A DNA stretch of 26,834 nt, from positions 1-26,834 of the forward strand of contig NW_003134572.1 in the NCBI RefSeq assembly GCF_000003605.2. Direction: 5' to 3'. The stretch comes from Saccoglossus kowalevskii (lineage: Eukaryota > Hemichordata > Enteropneusta > Harrimaniidae). Both the position numbers and the translations under genes were made by a program. Each line of letters opens with the position of its first letter. The stretch's first letter is position 1. Shown here one piece after another: positions 1 to 11,236 of the stretch. Under the pieces are notes generated by a model, which was not told the origin of the DNA, made no database searches, and saw nothing but the letters and a program-made list of their open reading frames with translations.

Positions 1-20
1 AAGATAAGAGTGATGTATTC
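1..20 (+). repeat. partial unit at left edge
   Basis: These bases correspond to unit positions 17-36. Base 1 is A where every complete unit has C (CAGATAAG expected, AAGATAAG seen). This could be a window or contig edge error, or the first base of something outside the array. Confidence 0.8.
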
Positions 21-380
21 ATGTCATCAAAACAGACAGATAAGAGTGATGTATTCATGCCATCAAAACAGACAGATAAGAGTGATGTATTCATGCCATC
101 AAAACAGACAGATAAGAGTGATGTATTCATGCCATCAAAACAGACAGATAAGAGTGATGTATTCATGTCATCAAAACAGACAGATAAGAGTGATGTATTC
201 ATGCCATCAAAACAGACAGATAAGAGTGATGTATTCATGCCATCAAAACAGACAGATAAGAGTGATGTATTCATGCCATCAAAACAGACAGATAAGAGTG
301 ATGTATTCATGTCATCAAAACAGACAGATAAGAGTGATGTATTCATGTCATCAAAACAGACAGATAAGAGTGATGTATTC

Positions 381-848
381 ATGCCATCAAAACAGACAGA
401 TAAGAGTGATGTATTCATGTCATCAAAACAGACAGATAAGAGTGATGTATTCATGTCATCAAAACAGACAGATAAGAGTGATGTATTCATGCCATCAAAA
501 CAGACAGATAAGAGTGATGTATTCATGTCATCAAAACAGACAGATAAGAGTGATGTATTCATGTCATCAAAACAGACAGATAAGAGTGATGTATTCATGT
601 CATCAAAACAGACAGATAAGAGTGATGTATTCATGTCATCAAAACAGACAAATAAGAGTGATGTATTCATGTCATCAAAACAGACAGATAAGAGTGATGT
701 ATTCATGCCATCAAAACAGACAGATAAGAGTGATGTATTCATGCCATCAAAACAGACAGATAAGAGTGATGTATTCATGTCATCAAAACAGACAGATAAG
801 AGTGATGTATTCATGCCATCAAAACAGACAGATAAGAGTGATGTATTC
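381..848 (+). repeat. 13-unit haplotype, units 11-23 (copy at 19087-19554)
   Basis: Thirteen consecutive units have the same base-4 series as units 530-542: C1 T2 C1 T5 C2 T1 C1. The rare G-to-A at unit position 19 also falls in the same unit (651 here, 19357 in the other copy). The match stops at unit 24 against 543 and at unit 10 against 529 going left only one step further. With 23 units carrying that marker, a match of this length by chance is unlikely but not impossible. Confidence 0.55.
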
Positions 849-2180
849 ATGTCATCAAAACAGACAGATAAGAGTGATGTATTCATGCCATCAAAACAGA
901 CAGATAAGAGTGATGTATTCATGTCATCAAAACAGACAGATAAGAGTGATGTATTCATGTCATCAAAACAGACAGATAAGAGTGATGTATTCATGTCATC
1001 AAAACAGACAGATAAGAGTGATGTATACATGTCATCAAAACAGACAGATAAGAGTGATGTATTCATGTCATCAAAACAGACAGATAAGAGTGATGTATTC
1101 ATGCCATCAAAACAGACAAATAAGAGTGATGTATTCATGCCATCAAAACAGACAGATAAGAGTGATGTATTCATGTCATCAAAACAGACAGATAAGAGTG
1201 ATGTATTCATGTCATCAAAACAGACAGATAAGAGTGATGTATTCATGTCATCAAAACAGACAGATAAGAGTGATGTATTCATGTCATCAAAACAGACAGA
1301 TAAGAGTGATGTATTCATGTCATCAAAACAGACAGATAAGAGTGATGTATTCATGTCATCAAAACAGACAGATAAGAGTGATGTATTCATGCCATCAAAA
1401 CAGACAGATAAGAGTGATGTATTCATGTCATCAAAACAGACAGATAAGAGTGATGTATTCATGCCATCAAAACAGACAGATAAGAGTGATGTATTCATGC
1501 CATCAAAACAGACAGATAAGAGTGATGTATTCATGTCATCAAAACAGACAGATAAGAGTGATGTATTCATGTCATCAAAACAGACAGATAAGAGTGATGT
1601 ATTCATGTCATCAAAACAGACAGATAAGAGTGATGTATTCATGTCATCAAAACAGACAGATAAGAGTGATGTATTCATGCCATCAAAACAGACAGATAAG
1701 AGTGATGTATTCATGCCATCAAAACAGACAGATAAGAGTGATGTATTCATGTCATCAAAACAGACAGATAAGAGTGATGTATTCATGTCATCAAAACAGA
1801 CAGATAAGAGTGATGTATTCATGCCATCAAAACAGACAGATAAGAGTGATGTATTCTTGTCATCAAAACAGACAGATAAGAGTGATGTATTCATGTCATC
1901 AAAACAGACAGATAAGAGTGATGTATTCATGCCATCAAAACAGACAGATAAGAGTGATGTATTCATGCCATCAAAACAGACAGATAAGAGTGATGTATTC
2001 ATGCCATCAAAACAGACAGATAAGAGTGATGTATTCATGTCATCAAAACAGACAGATAAGAGTGATGTATTCATGTCATCAAAACAGACAAATAAGAGTG
2101 ATGTATTCATGTCATCAAAACAGACAGATAAGAGTGATGTATTCATGCCATCAAAACAGACAGATAAGAGTGATGTATTC

Positions 2181-2540
2181 ATGCCATCATAACAGACAGA
2201 TAAGAGTGATGTATTCATGCCATCATAACAGACAGATAAGAGTGATGTATTCATGCCATCAAAACAGACAGATAAGAGTGATGTATACATGCCATCAAAA
2301 CAGACAGATAAGAGTGATGTATTCATGCCATCAAAACAGACAGATAAGAGTGATGTATTCATGCCATCATAACAGACAGATAAGAGTGATGTATTCATGC
2401 CATCATAACAGACAGATAAGAGTGATGTATTCATGCCATCAAAACAGACAGATAAGAGTGATGTATTCATGTCATCAAAACAGACAGATAAGAGTGATGT
2501 ATTCATGCCATCAAAACAGACAGATAAGAGTGATGTATTC
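2181..2540 (+). repeat. local 5-unit (180-bp) tandem duplication
   Basis: Units 61-65 (2181-2360) and 66-70 (2361-2540) each begin with two adjacent units carrying the rare A-to-T at unit position 10 (2190, 2226 and 2370, 2406). That variant is otherwise scattered singly at wide spacing, so a 180-bp duplication is the simplest reading. The copies have since diverged: the T-to-A at 2287 is missing from the second copy and unit 69 is T type where unit 64 is C type. Confidence 0.75.
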
Positions 2541-3224
2541 ATGTCATCAAAACAGACAGATAAGAGTGATGTATACATGCCATCAAAACAGACAGATAAG
2601 AGTGATGTATTCATGCCATCAAAACAGACAGATAAGAGTGATGTATTCATGTCATCAAAACAGACAGATAAGAGTGATGTATTCATGCCATCAAAACAGA
2701 CAGATAAGAGTGATGTATTCATGCCATCAAAACAGACAGATAAGAGTGATGTATTCATGTCATCAAAACAGACAGATAAGAGTGATGTATTCATGCCATC
2801 AAAACAGACAGATAAGAGTGATGTATTCATGCCATCAAAACAGACAGATAAGAGTGATGTATTCATGTCATCAAAACAGACAGATAAGAGTGATGTATTC
2901 ATGTCATCAAAACAGACAGATAAGAGTGATGTATTCATGCCATCAAAACAGACAGATAAGAGTGATGTATTCATGGCATCAAAACAGACAGATAAGAGTG
3001 ATGTATTCATGTCATCAAAACAGACAGATAAGAGTGATGTATTCATGTCATCAAAACAGACAGATAAGAGTGATGTATTCATGCCATCAAAACAGACAGA
3101 TAAGAGTGATGTATTCATGTCATCAAAACAGACAGATAAGAGTGATGTATTCATGTCATCAAAACAGACAGATAAGAGTGATGTATTCATGTCATCAAAA
3201 CAGACAGATAAGAGTGATGTATTC

Positions 3225-3872
3225 ATGTCATCAAAACAGACAGATAAGAGTGATGTATTCATGTCATCAAAACAGACAGATAAGAGTGATGTATTCATGC
3301 CATCAAAACAGACAGATAAGAGTGATGTATTCATGCCATCAAAACAGACAGATAAGAGTGATGTATTCATGCCATCAAAACAGACAAATAAGAGTGATGT
3401 ATTCATGCCATCAAAACAGACAGATAAGAGTGATGTATTCATGCCATCAAAACAGACAGATAAGAGTGATGTATTCATGCCATCAAAACAGACAGATAAG
3501 AGTGATGTATTCATGTCATCAAAACAGACAGATAAGAGTGATGTATTCATGTCATCAAAACAGACAGATAAGAGTGATGCATTCATGTCATCAAAACAGA
3601 CAGATAAGAGTGATGTATTCATGCCATCAAAACAGACAGATAAGAGTGATGTATTCATGTCATCAAAACAGACAGATAAGAGTGATGTATTCATGCCATC
3701 AAAACAGACAGATAAGAGTGATGTATTCATGCCATCAAAACAGACAGATAAGAGTGATGTATTCATGTCATCAAAACAGACAGATAAGAGTAATGTATTC
3801 ATGTCATCAAAACAGACAGATAAGAGTGATGTATTCATGTCATCAAAACAGACAGATAAGAGTGATGTATTC
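3225..3872 (+). repeat. 18-unit haplotype, units 90-107 (copy at 6358-7006)
   Basis: Units 90-107 and 177-194 have the same base-4 series, T2 C6 T3 C1 T1 C2 T3. They share three rare markers at equal spacing: G to A at unit position 19 (3387 and 6520), T to C at position 32 (3580 and 6713) and G to A at position 28 (3792 and 6925). The offset is 87 units, about 3.1 kb. This is the best supported duplication in the window. Confidence 0.92.
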
Positions 3873-4232
3873 ATGCCATCAAAACAGACAGATAAGAGTG
3901 ATGTATTCATGTCATCAAAACAGACAGATAAGAGTGATGTATTCATGCCATCAAAACAGACAGATAAGAGTGATGTATTCATGTCATCAAAACAGACAGA
4001 TAAGAGTGATGTATTCATGGCATCAAAACAGACAGATAAGAGTGATGTATTCATGTCATCAAAACAGACAGATAAGAGTGATGTATTCATGTCATCAAAA
4101 CAGACAGATAAGAGTGATGTATTCATGTCATCAAAACAGACAGATAAGAGTGATGTATTCATGTCATCAAAACAGACAGATAAGAGTGATGTATTCATGC
4201 CATCAAAACAGACAGATAAGAGTGATGTATTC

Positions 4233-4592
4233 ATGCCATCAAAACAGACAGATAAGAGTGATGTATTCATGCCATCAAAACAGACAGATAAGAGTGATGT
4301 ATTCATGCCATCAAAACAGACAAATAAGAGTGATGTATTCATGCCATCAAAACAGACAGATAAGAGTGATGTATTCATGCCATCAAAACAGACAGATAAG
4401 AGTGATGTATTCATGCCATCAAAACAGACAGATAAGAGTGATGTATTCATGTCATCAAAACAGACAGATAAGAGTGATGTATTCATGTCATCAAAACAGA
4501 CAGATAAGAGTGATGTATTCATGTCATCAAAACAGACAGATAAGAGTGATGTATTCATGCCATCAAAACAGACAGATAAGAGTGATGTATTC
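4233..4592 (+). repeat. 10-unit core copy, units 118-127
   Basis: The base-4 series C6 T3 C1, with the position-19 G-to-A in its third unit (4323), matches units 92-101 (offset 26 units) and units 179-188. It lacks the position-32 T-to-C present in both of those. It therefore looks like a relative that split off before that change arose, or lost it by conversion. Confidence 0.6.
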
Positions 4593-5176
4593 ATGCCATC
4601 AAAACAGACAGATAAGAGTGATGTATTCATGCCATCAAAACAGACAGATAAGAGTGATGTATTCATGCCATCAAAACAGACAGATAAGAGTGATGTATTC
4701 ATGCCATCAAAACAGACAGATAAGAGTGATGTATTCATGCCATCAAAACAGACAAATAAGAGTGATGTATTCATGTCATCAAAACAGACAGATAAGAGTG
4801 ATGTATTCATGCCATCAAAACAGACAAATAAGAGTGATGTATTCATGCCATCAAAACAGACAGATAAGAGTGATGTATTCATGTCATCAAAACAGACAGA
4901 TAAGAGTGATGTATTCATGCCATCAAAACAGACAGATAAGAGTGATGTATTCATGTCATCAAAACAGACAGATAAGAGTGATGTATTCATGTCATCAAAA
5001 CAGACAGATAAGAGTGATGTATTCATGTCATCAAAACAGACAGATAAGAGTGATGTATTCATGCCATCAAAACAGACAGATAAGAGTGATGTATTCATGC
5101 CATCAAAACAGACAGATAAGAGTGATGTATTCATGTCATCAAAACAGACAGATAAGAGTGATGTATTCATGTCATC

Positions 5177-5181
5177 AAAAA
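5177..5181 (+). other. +1 phase shift (A run of 5 instead of 4)
   Basis: Unit 144 (5169-5205) reads CATC followed by five A, where all other units outside the scar at 22507 have four, making it 37 bp. Homopolymer slippage or a sequencing error would both explain it. It shifts every downstream frame by one. Confidence 0.95.
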
Positions 5182-5457
5182 CAGACAGATAAGAGTGATG
5201 TATTCATGGCATCAAAACAGACAGATAAGAGTGATGTATTCATGCCATCAAAACAGACAGATAAGAGTGATGTATTCATGTCATCAAAACAGACAGATAA
5301 GAGTGATGTATTCATGTCATCAAAACAGACAGATAAGAGTGATGTATTCATGCCATCAAAACAGACAGATAAGAGTGATGTATTCATGTCATCAAAACAG
5401 ACAGATAAGAGTGATGTATTCATGTCATCAAAACAGACAGATAAGAGTGATGTATTC

Positions 5458-5925
5458 ATGTCATCAAAACAGACAGATAAGAGTGATGTATTCATGTCAT
5501 CAAAACAGACAGATAAGAGTGATGTATTCATGTCATCAAAACAGACAGATAAGAGTGATGTATTCATGCCATCAAAACAGACAGATAAGAGTGATGTATT
5601 CATGCCATCAAAACAGACAGATAAGAGTGATGTATTCATGCCATCAAAACAGACAGATAAGAGTGATGTATTCATGTCATCAAAACAGACAGATAAGAGT
5701 GATGTATTCATGTCATCAAAACAGACAGATAAGAGTGATGTATACATGCCATCAAAACAGACAGATAAGAGTGATGTATTCATGTCATCAAAACAGACAG
5801 ATAAGAGTGATGTATTCATGCCATCAAAACAGACAGATAAGAGTGATGTATTCATGTCATCAAAACAGACAGATAAGAGTGATGTATTCATGCCATCAAA
5901 ACAGACAGATAAGAGTGATGTATTC
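5458..5925 (+). repeat. 13-unit haplotype, units 152-164 (copy at 22619-23086)
   Basis: The series T3 C3 T2 C1 T1 C1 T1 C1, with the rare T-to-A at unit position 35 placed identically (5744 and 22905), matches units 628-640. The far copy begins exactly where the damaged stretch at 22507-22618 ends. Confidence 0.55.
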
Positions 5926-6357
5926 ATGCCATCAAAACAGACAGATAAGAGTGATGTATTCATGTCATCAAAACAGACAGATAAGAGTGATGTATTCATG
6001 CCATCAAAACAGACAGATAAGAGTGATGTATTCATGTCATCAAAACAGACAAATAAGAGTGATGTATTCATGTCATCAAAACAGACAGATAAGAGTGATG
6101 TATTCATGTCATCAAAACAGACAGATAAGAGTGATGTATTCATGTCATCAAAACAGACAGATAAGAGTGATGTATTCATGCCATCAAAACAGACAGATAA
6201 GAGTGATGTATTCATGCCATCAAAACAGACAGATAAGAGTGATGTATTCATGTCATCAAAACAGACAGATAAGAGTGATGTATTCATGTCATCAAAACAG
6301 ACAGATAAGAGTGATGTATTCATGCCATCAAAACAGACAGATAAGAGTGATGTATTC

Positions 6358-7006
6358 ATGTCATCAAAACAGACAGATAAGAGTGATGTATTCATGTCAT
6401 CAAAACAGACAGATAAGAGTGATGTATTCATGCCATCAAAACAGACAGATAAGAGTGATGTATTCATGCCATCAAAACAGACAGATAAGAGTGATGTATT
6501 CATGCCATCAAAACAGACAAATAAGAGTGATGTATTCATGCCATCAAAACAGACAGATAAGAGTGATGTATTCATGCCATCAAAACAGACAGATAAGAGT
6601 GATGTATTCATGCCATCAAAACAGACAGATAAGAGTGATGTATTCATGTCATCAAAACAGACAGATAAGAGTGATGTATTCATGTCATCAAAACAGACAG
6701 ATAAGAGTGATGCATTCATGTCATCAAAACAGACAGATAAGAGTGATGTATTCATGCCATCAAAACAGACAGATAAGAGTGATGTATTCATGTCATCAAA
6801 ACAGACAGATAAGAGTGATGTATTCATGCCATCAAAACAGACAGATAAGAGTGATGTATTCATGCCATCAAAACAGACAGATAAGAGTGATGTATTCATG
6901 TCATCAAAACAGACAGATAAGAGTAAATGTATTCATGTCATCAAAACAGACAGATAAGAGTGATGTATTCATGTCATCAAAACAGACAGATAAGAGTGAT
7001 GTATTC
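6358..7006 (+). repeat. 18-unit haplotype, units 177-194 (copy of 3225-3872)
   Basis: This is the second copy of the three-marker haplotype. It carries the same position-28 G-to-A as 3792 but with one further A (AGTAAATG here, AGTAATG there), so the insertion came after the duplication, or was lost from the other copy. The match ends after unit 194. Confidence 0.92.
6925..6927 (+). other. +1 phase shift on a marked unit
   Basis: Unit 192 (6898-6934) has AGTAAATG where the usual unit has AGTGATG. It is 37 bp long and is the only unit with this form. It looks like the G-to-A form at 3792 with the A run then lengthened by one. Confidence 0.95.
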
Positions 7007-8050
7007 ATGTCATCAAAACAGACAGATAAGAGTGATGTATTCATGTCATCAAAACAGACAGATAAGAGTGATGTATTCATGCCATCAAAACAGACAGATA
7101 AGAGTGATGTATTCATGCCATCAAAACAGACAGATAAGAGTGATGTATTCATGCCATCAAAACAGACAGATAAGAGTGATGTATTCATGTCATCAAAACA
7201 GACAGATAAGAGTGATGTATTCATGCCATCAAAACAGACAGATAAGAGTGATGTATTCATGCCATCAAAACAGACAGATAAGAGTGATGTATTCATGTCA
7301 TCAAAACAGACAGATAAGAGTGATGTATTCATGCCATCAAAACAGACAGATAAGAGTGATGTATTCATGTCATCAAAACAGACAGATAAGAGTGATGTAT
7401 TCATGCCATCAAAACAGACAGATAAGAGTGATGTATTCATGTCATCAAAACAGACAGATAAGAGTGATGTATTCATGTCATCAAAACAGACAGATAAGAG
7501 TGATGTATTCATGTCATCAAAACAGACAAATAAGAGTGATGTATTCATGCCATCAAAACAGACAGATAAGAGTGATGTATTCATGCCATCAAAACAGACA
7601 GATAAGAGTGATGTATTCATGCCATCAAAACAGACAGATAAGAGTGATGTATTCATGTCATCAAAACAGACAGATAAGAGTGATGTATTCATGTCATCAA
7701 AACAGACAGATAAGAGTGATGTATTCATGTCATCAAAACAGACAGATAAGAGTGATGTATTCATGTCATCAAAACAGACAGATAAGAGTGATGTATTCAT
7801 GTCATCAAAACAGACAGATAAGAGTGATGTATTCATGTCATCAAAACAGACAGATAAGAGTGATGTATTCATGCCATCAAAACAGACAGATAAGAGTGAT
7901 GTATTCATGCCATCAAAACAGACAGATAAGAGTGATGTATTCATGTCATCAAAACAGACAGATAAGAGTGATGTATTCATGCCATCAAAACAGACAGATA
8001 AGAGTGATGTATTCATGCCATCAAAACAGACAGATAAGAGTGATGTATTC

Positions 8051-8410
8051 ATGTCATCAAAACAGACAAATAAGAGTGATGTATTCATGTCATCAAAACA
8101 GACAGATAAGAGTGATGTATTCATGCCATCAAAACAGACAGATAAGAGTGATGTATTCATGTCATCAAAACAGACAGATAAGAGTGATGTATTCATGCCA
8201 TCAAAACAGACAGATAAGAGTGATGTATTCATGTCATCAAAACAGACAAATAAGAGTGATGTATTCATGTCATCAAAACAGACAGATAAGAGTGATGTAT
8301 TCATGCCATCAAAACAGACAGATAAGAGTGATGTATTCATGCCATCAAAACAGACAGATAAGAGTGATGTATTCATGTCATCAAAACAGACAGATAAGAG
8401 TGATGTATTC
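8051..8410 (+). repeat. probable 5-unit (180-bp) tandem duplication
   Basis: Units 224-228 and 229-233 both start with a T-type unit carrying the position-19 G-to-A (8069 and 8249), then T and C units; the series are T2 C1 T1 C1 and T2 C2 T1. The spacing equals that of the duplication at 2181. Divergence in the last two units makes this weaker. Confidence 0.5.
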
Positions 8411-11196
8411 ATGCCATCAAAACAGACAGATAAGAGTGATGTATTCATGCCATCAAAACAGACAGATAAGAGTGATGTATTCATGCCATCAAAACAGACA
8501 GATAAGAGTGATGTATTCATGCCATCAAAACAGACAGATAAGAGTGATGTATTCATGCCATCAAAACAGACAGATAAGAGTGATGTATTCATGCCATCAA
8601 AACAGCCAGATAAGAGTGATGTATTCATGTCATCAAAACAGACAGATAAGAGTGATGTATTCATGCCATCAAAACAGACAGATAAGAGTGATGTATTCAT
8701 GTCATCAAAACAGACAGATAAGAGTGATGTATTCATGCCATCAAAACAGACAAATAAGAGTGATGTATTCATGTCATCAAAACAGACAGATAAGAGTGAT
8801 GTATTCATGTCATCAAAACAGACAGATAAGAGTGATGTATTCATGCCATCAAAACAGACAGATAAGAGTGATGTATTCATGTCATCAAAACAGACAGATA
8901 AGAGTGATGTATTCATGTCATCAAAACAGACAGATAAGAGTGATGTATTCATGCCATCAAAACAGACAGATAAGAGTGATGTATTCATGTCATCAAAACA
9001 GACAGATAAGAGTGATGTATTCATGTCATCAAAACAGACAGATAAGAGTGATGTATTCATGTCATCAAAACAGACAGATAAGAGTGATGTATTCATGCCA
9101 TCAAAACAGACAGATAAGAGTGATGTATTCATGCCATCAAAACAGACAGATAAGAGTGATGTATTCATGTCATCAAAACAGACAGATAAGAGTGATGTAT
9201 TCATGCCATCAAAACAGACAGATAAGAGTGATGTATTCATGCCATCAAAACAGACAGATAAGAGTGATGTATTCATGCCATCAAAACAGACAGATAAGAG
9301 TGATGTATTCATGCCATCAAAACAGACAGATAAGAGTGATGTATTCATGTCATCAAAACAGACAGATAAGAGTGATGTATTCATGTCATCAAAACAGACA
9401 GATAAGAGTGATGTATTCATGTCATCAAAACAGACAGATAAGAGTGATGTATTCATGCCATCAAAACAGACAGATAAGAGTGATGTATTCATGCCATCAA
9501 AACAGACAGATAAGAGTGATGTATTCATGTCATCAAAACAGACAGATAAGAGTGATGTATTCATGCCATCAAAACAGACAGATAAGAGTGATGTATTCAT
9601 GTCATCAAAACAGACAGATAAGAGTGATGTATTCATGGCATCAAAACAGACAGATAAGAGTGATGTATTCATGGCATCAAAACAGACAGATAAGAGTGAT
9701 GTATTCATGTCATCAAAACAGACAGATAAGAGTGATGTATTCATGCCATCAAAACAGACAGATAAGAGTGATGTATTCATGTCATCAAAACAGACAGATA
9801 AGAGTGATGTATTCATGCCATCAAAACAGACAGATAAGAGTGATGTATTCATGCCATCAAAACAGACAGATAAGAGTGATGTATTCATGTCATCAAAACA
9901 GACAGATAAGAGTGATGTATTCATGTCATCAAAACAGACAGATAAGAGTGATGTATTCATGCCATCAAAACAGACAGATAAGAGTGATGTATTCATGTCA
10001 TCAAAACAGACAGATAAGAGTGATGTATTCATGCCATCAAAACAGACAGATAAGAGTGATGTATTCATGCCATCAAAACAGACAGATAAGAGTGATGTAT
10101 TCATGTCATCAAAACAGACAGATAAGAGTGATGTATTCATGCCATCAAAACAGACAGATAAGAGTGATGTATTCATGCCATCAAAACAGACAGATAAGAG
10201 TGATGTATTCATGTCATCAAAACAGACAGATAAGAGTGATGTATTCATGCCATCAAAACAGACAGATAAGAGTGATGTATTCATGTCATCAAAACAGACA
10301 GATAAGAGTGATGTATTCATGCCATCAAAACAGACAGATAAGAGTGATGTATTCATGCCATCAAAACAGACAGATAAGAGTGATGTATTCATGCCATCAA
10401 AACAGACAGATAAGAGTGATGTATTCATGTCATCAAAACAGACAGATAAAAGTGATGTATTCATGTCATCAAAACAGACAGATAAGAGTGATGTATTCAT
10501 GCCATCAAAACAGACAGATAAGAGTGATGTATTCATGTCATCAAAACAGACAGATAAGAGTGATGTATTCATGTCATCAAAACAGACAGATAAGAGTGAT
10601 GTATTCATGCCATCAAAACAGACAGATAAGAGTGATGTATTCATGTCATCAAAACAGACAGATAAGAGTGATGTATTCATGCCATCAAAACAGACAGATA
10701 AGAGTGATGTATTCATGCCATCAAAACAGACAGATAAGAGTGATGTATTCATGCCATCAAAACAGACAGATAAGAGTGATGTATTCATGCCATCAAAACA
10801 GCCAGATAAGAGTGATGTATTCATGTCATCAAAACAGACAAATAAGAGTGATGTATTCATGCCATCAAAACAGACAGATAAGAGTGATGTATTCATGTCA
10901 TCAAAACAGACAGATAAGAGTGATGTATTCATGCCATCAAAACAGACAGATAAGAGTGATGTATTCATGCCATCAAAACAGACAGATAAGAGTGATGTAT
11001 TCATGCCATCAAAACAGACAGATAAGAGTGATGTATTCATGTCATCAAAACAGACAGATAAGAGTGATGTATTCATGCCATCAAAACAGACAGATAAGAG
11101 TGATGTATTCATGCCATCAAAACAGACAGATAAGAGTGATGTATTCATGTCATCAAAACAGACAGATAAGAGTGATGTATTCATGTCATCAAAACA

Positions 11197-11232
11197 GACA
11201 GATAAGAGTGATGTGACAGATAAGAGTGATGT
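11197..11232 (+). repeat. 18-bp tandem duplication inside one unit
   Basis: The half-unit running from GACAGATAAG to GTGATGT occurs twice back to back (11197-11214 and 11215-11232), making unit 311 54 bp long. An 18-bp deletion from a normal pair of units would give the same sequence. Either way the change is exactly half a unit and a multiple of three, so open frames pass through it. Confidence 0.95.
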
Positions 11233-11236
11233 ATTC

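Larger units (their letters stand above)
21..5205 (+). repeat. in-phase block 1, units 1-144
   Basis: Unit k starts at 21+36(k-1). Base-4 states in order, as runs of units: T1 C3 T1 C3 T2 C1 T2 C1 T5 C2 T1 C1 T1 C1 T5 C2 T6 C1 T1 C2 T4 C2 T2 C1 T2 C3 T3 C9 T1 C1 T1 C2 T1 C2 T1 C2 T2 C1 G1 T2 C1 T5 C6 T3 C1 T1 C2 T3 C1 T1 C1 T1 G1 T4 C7 T3 C6 T1 C2 T1 C1 T3 C2 T2. The block ends with unit 144, which is 37 bp long. It contains the nine-unit C run at 2145-2468, joint longest of either state with a nine-unit T run in block 5, and within it the paired A-to-T marker units. Confidence 0.95.
5206..6934 (+). repeat. in-phase block 2, units 145-192
   Basis: Base-4 runs: G1 C1 T2 C1 T5 C3 T2 C1 T1 C1 T1 C2 T1 C1 T4 C2 T2 C1 T2 C6 T3 C1 T1 C2 T1. 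Units 147-156 also repeat the series of units 84-93 (offset 63), each preceded within two units by a G-type unit. The left and right parts of this block thus match block 1 at two different offsets (63 and 87), which implies about 24 units were gained between them. Confidence 0.9.
6935..11236 (+). repeat. in-phase block 3, units 193-311
   Basis: Unit k starts at 6935+36(k-193). Base-4 runs: T4 C3 T1 C2 T1 C1 T1 C1 T3 C3 T6 C2 T1 C2 T2 C1 T1 C1 T2 C2 T1 C6 T1 C1 T1 C1 T2 C1 T2 C1 T3 C2 T1 C4 T3 C2 T1 C1 T1 G2 T1 C1 T1 C2 T2 C1 T1 C2 T1 C2 T1 C1 T1 C3 T2 C1 T2 C1 T1 C4 T1 C1 T1 C3 T1 C2 T2. It holds the only two adjacent G-type units (9638, 9674). Two of the three A-to-C units (8606, 10802) lie here, each at the end of a C run and followed by a T unit, 61 units apart. 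Confidence 0.95.

Noticed and set aside
2181-2432. Units with an in-frame TAA as meaningful stop codons.
   Set aside because: The A-to-T change makes a stop only in one of the three open frames and is a replacement in the others. It behaves as a neutral repeat marker.
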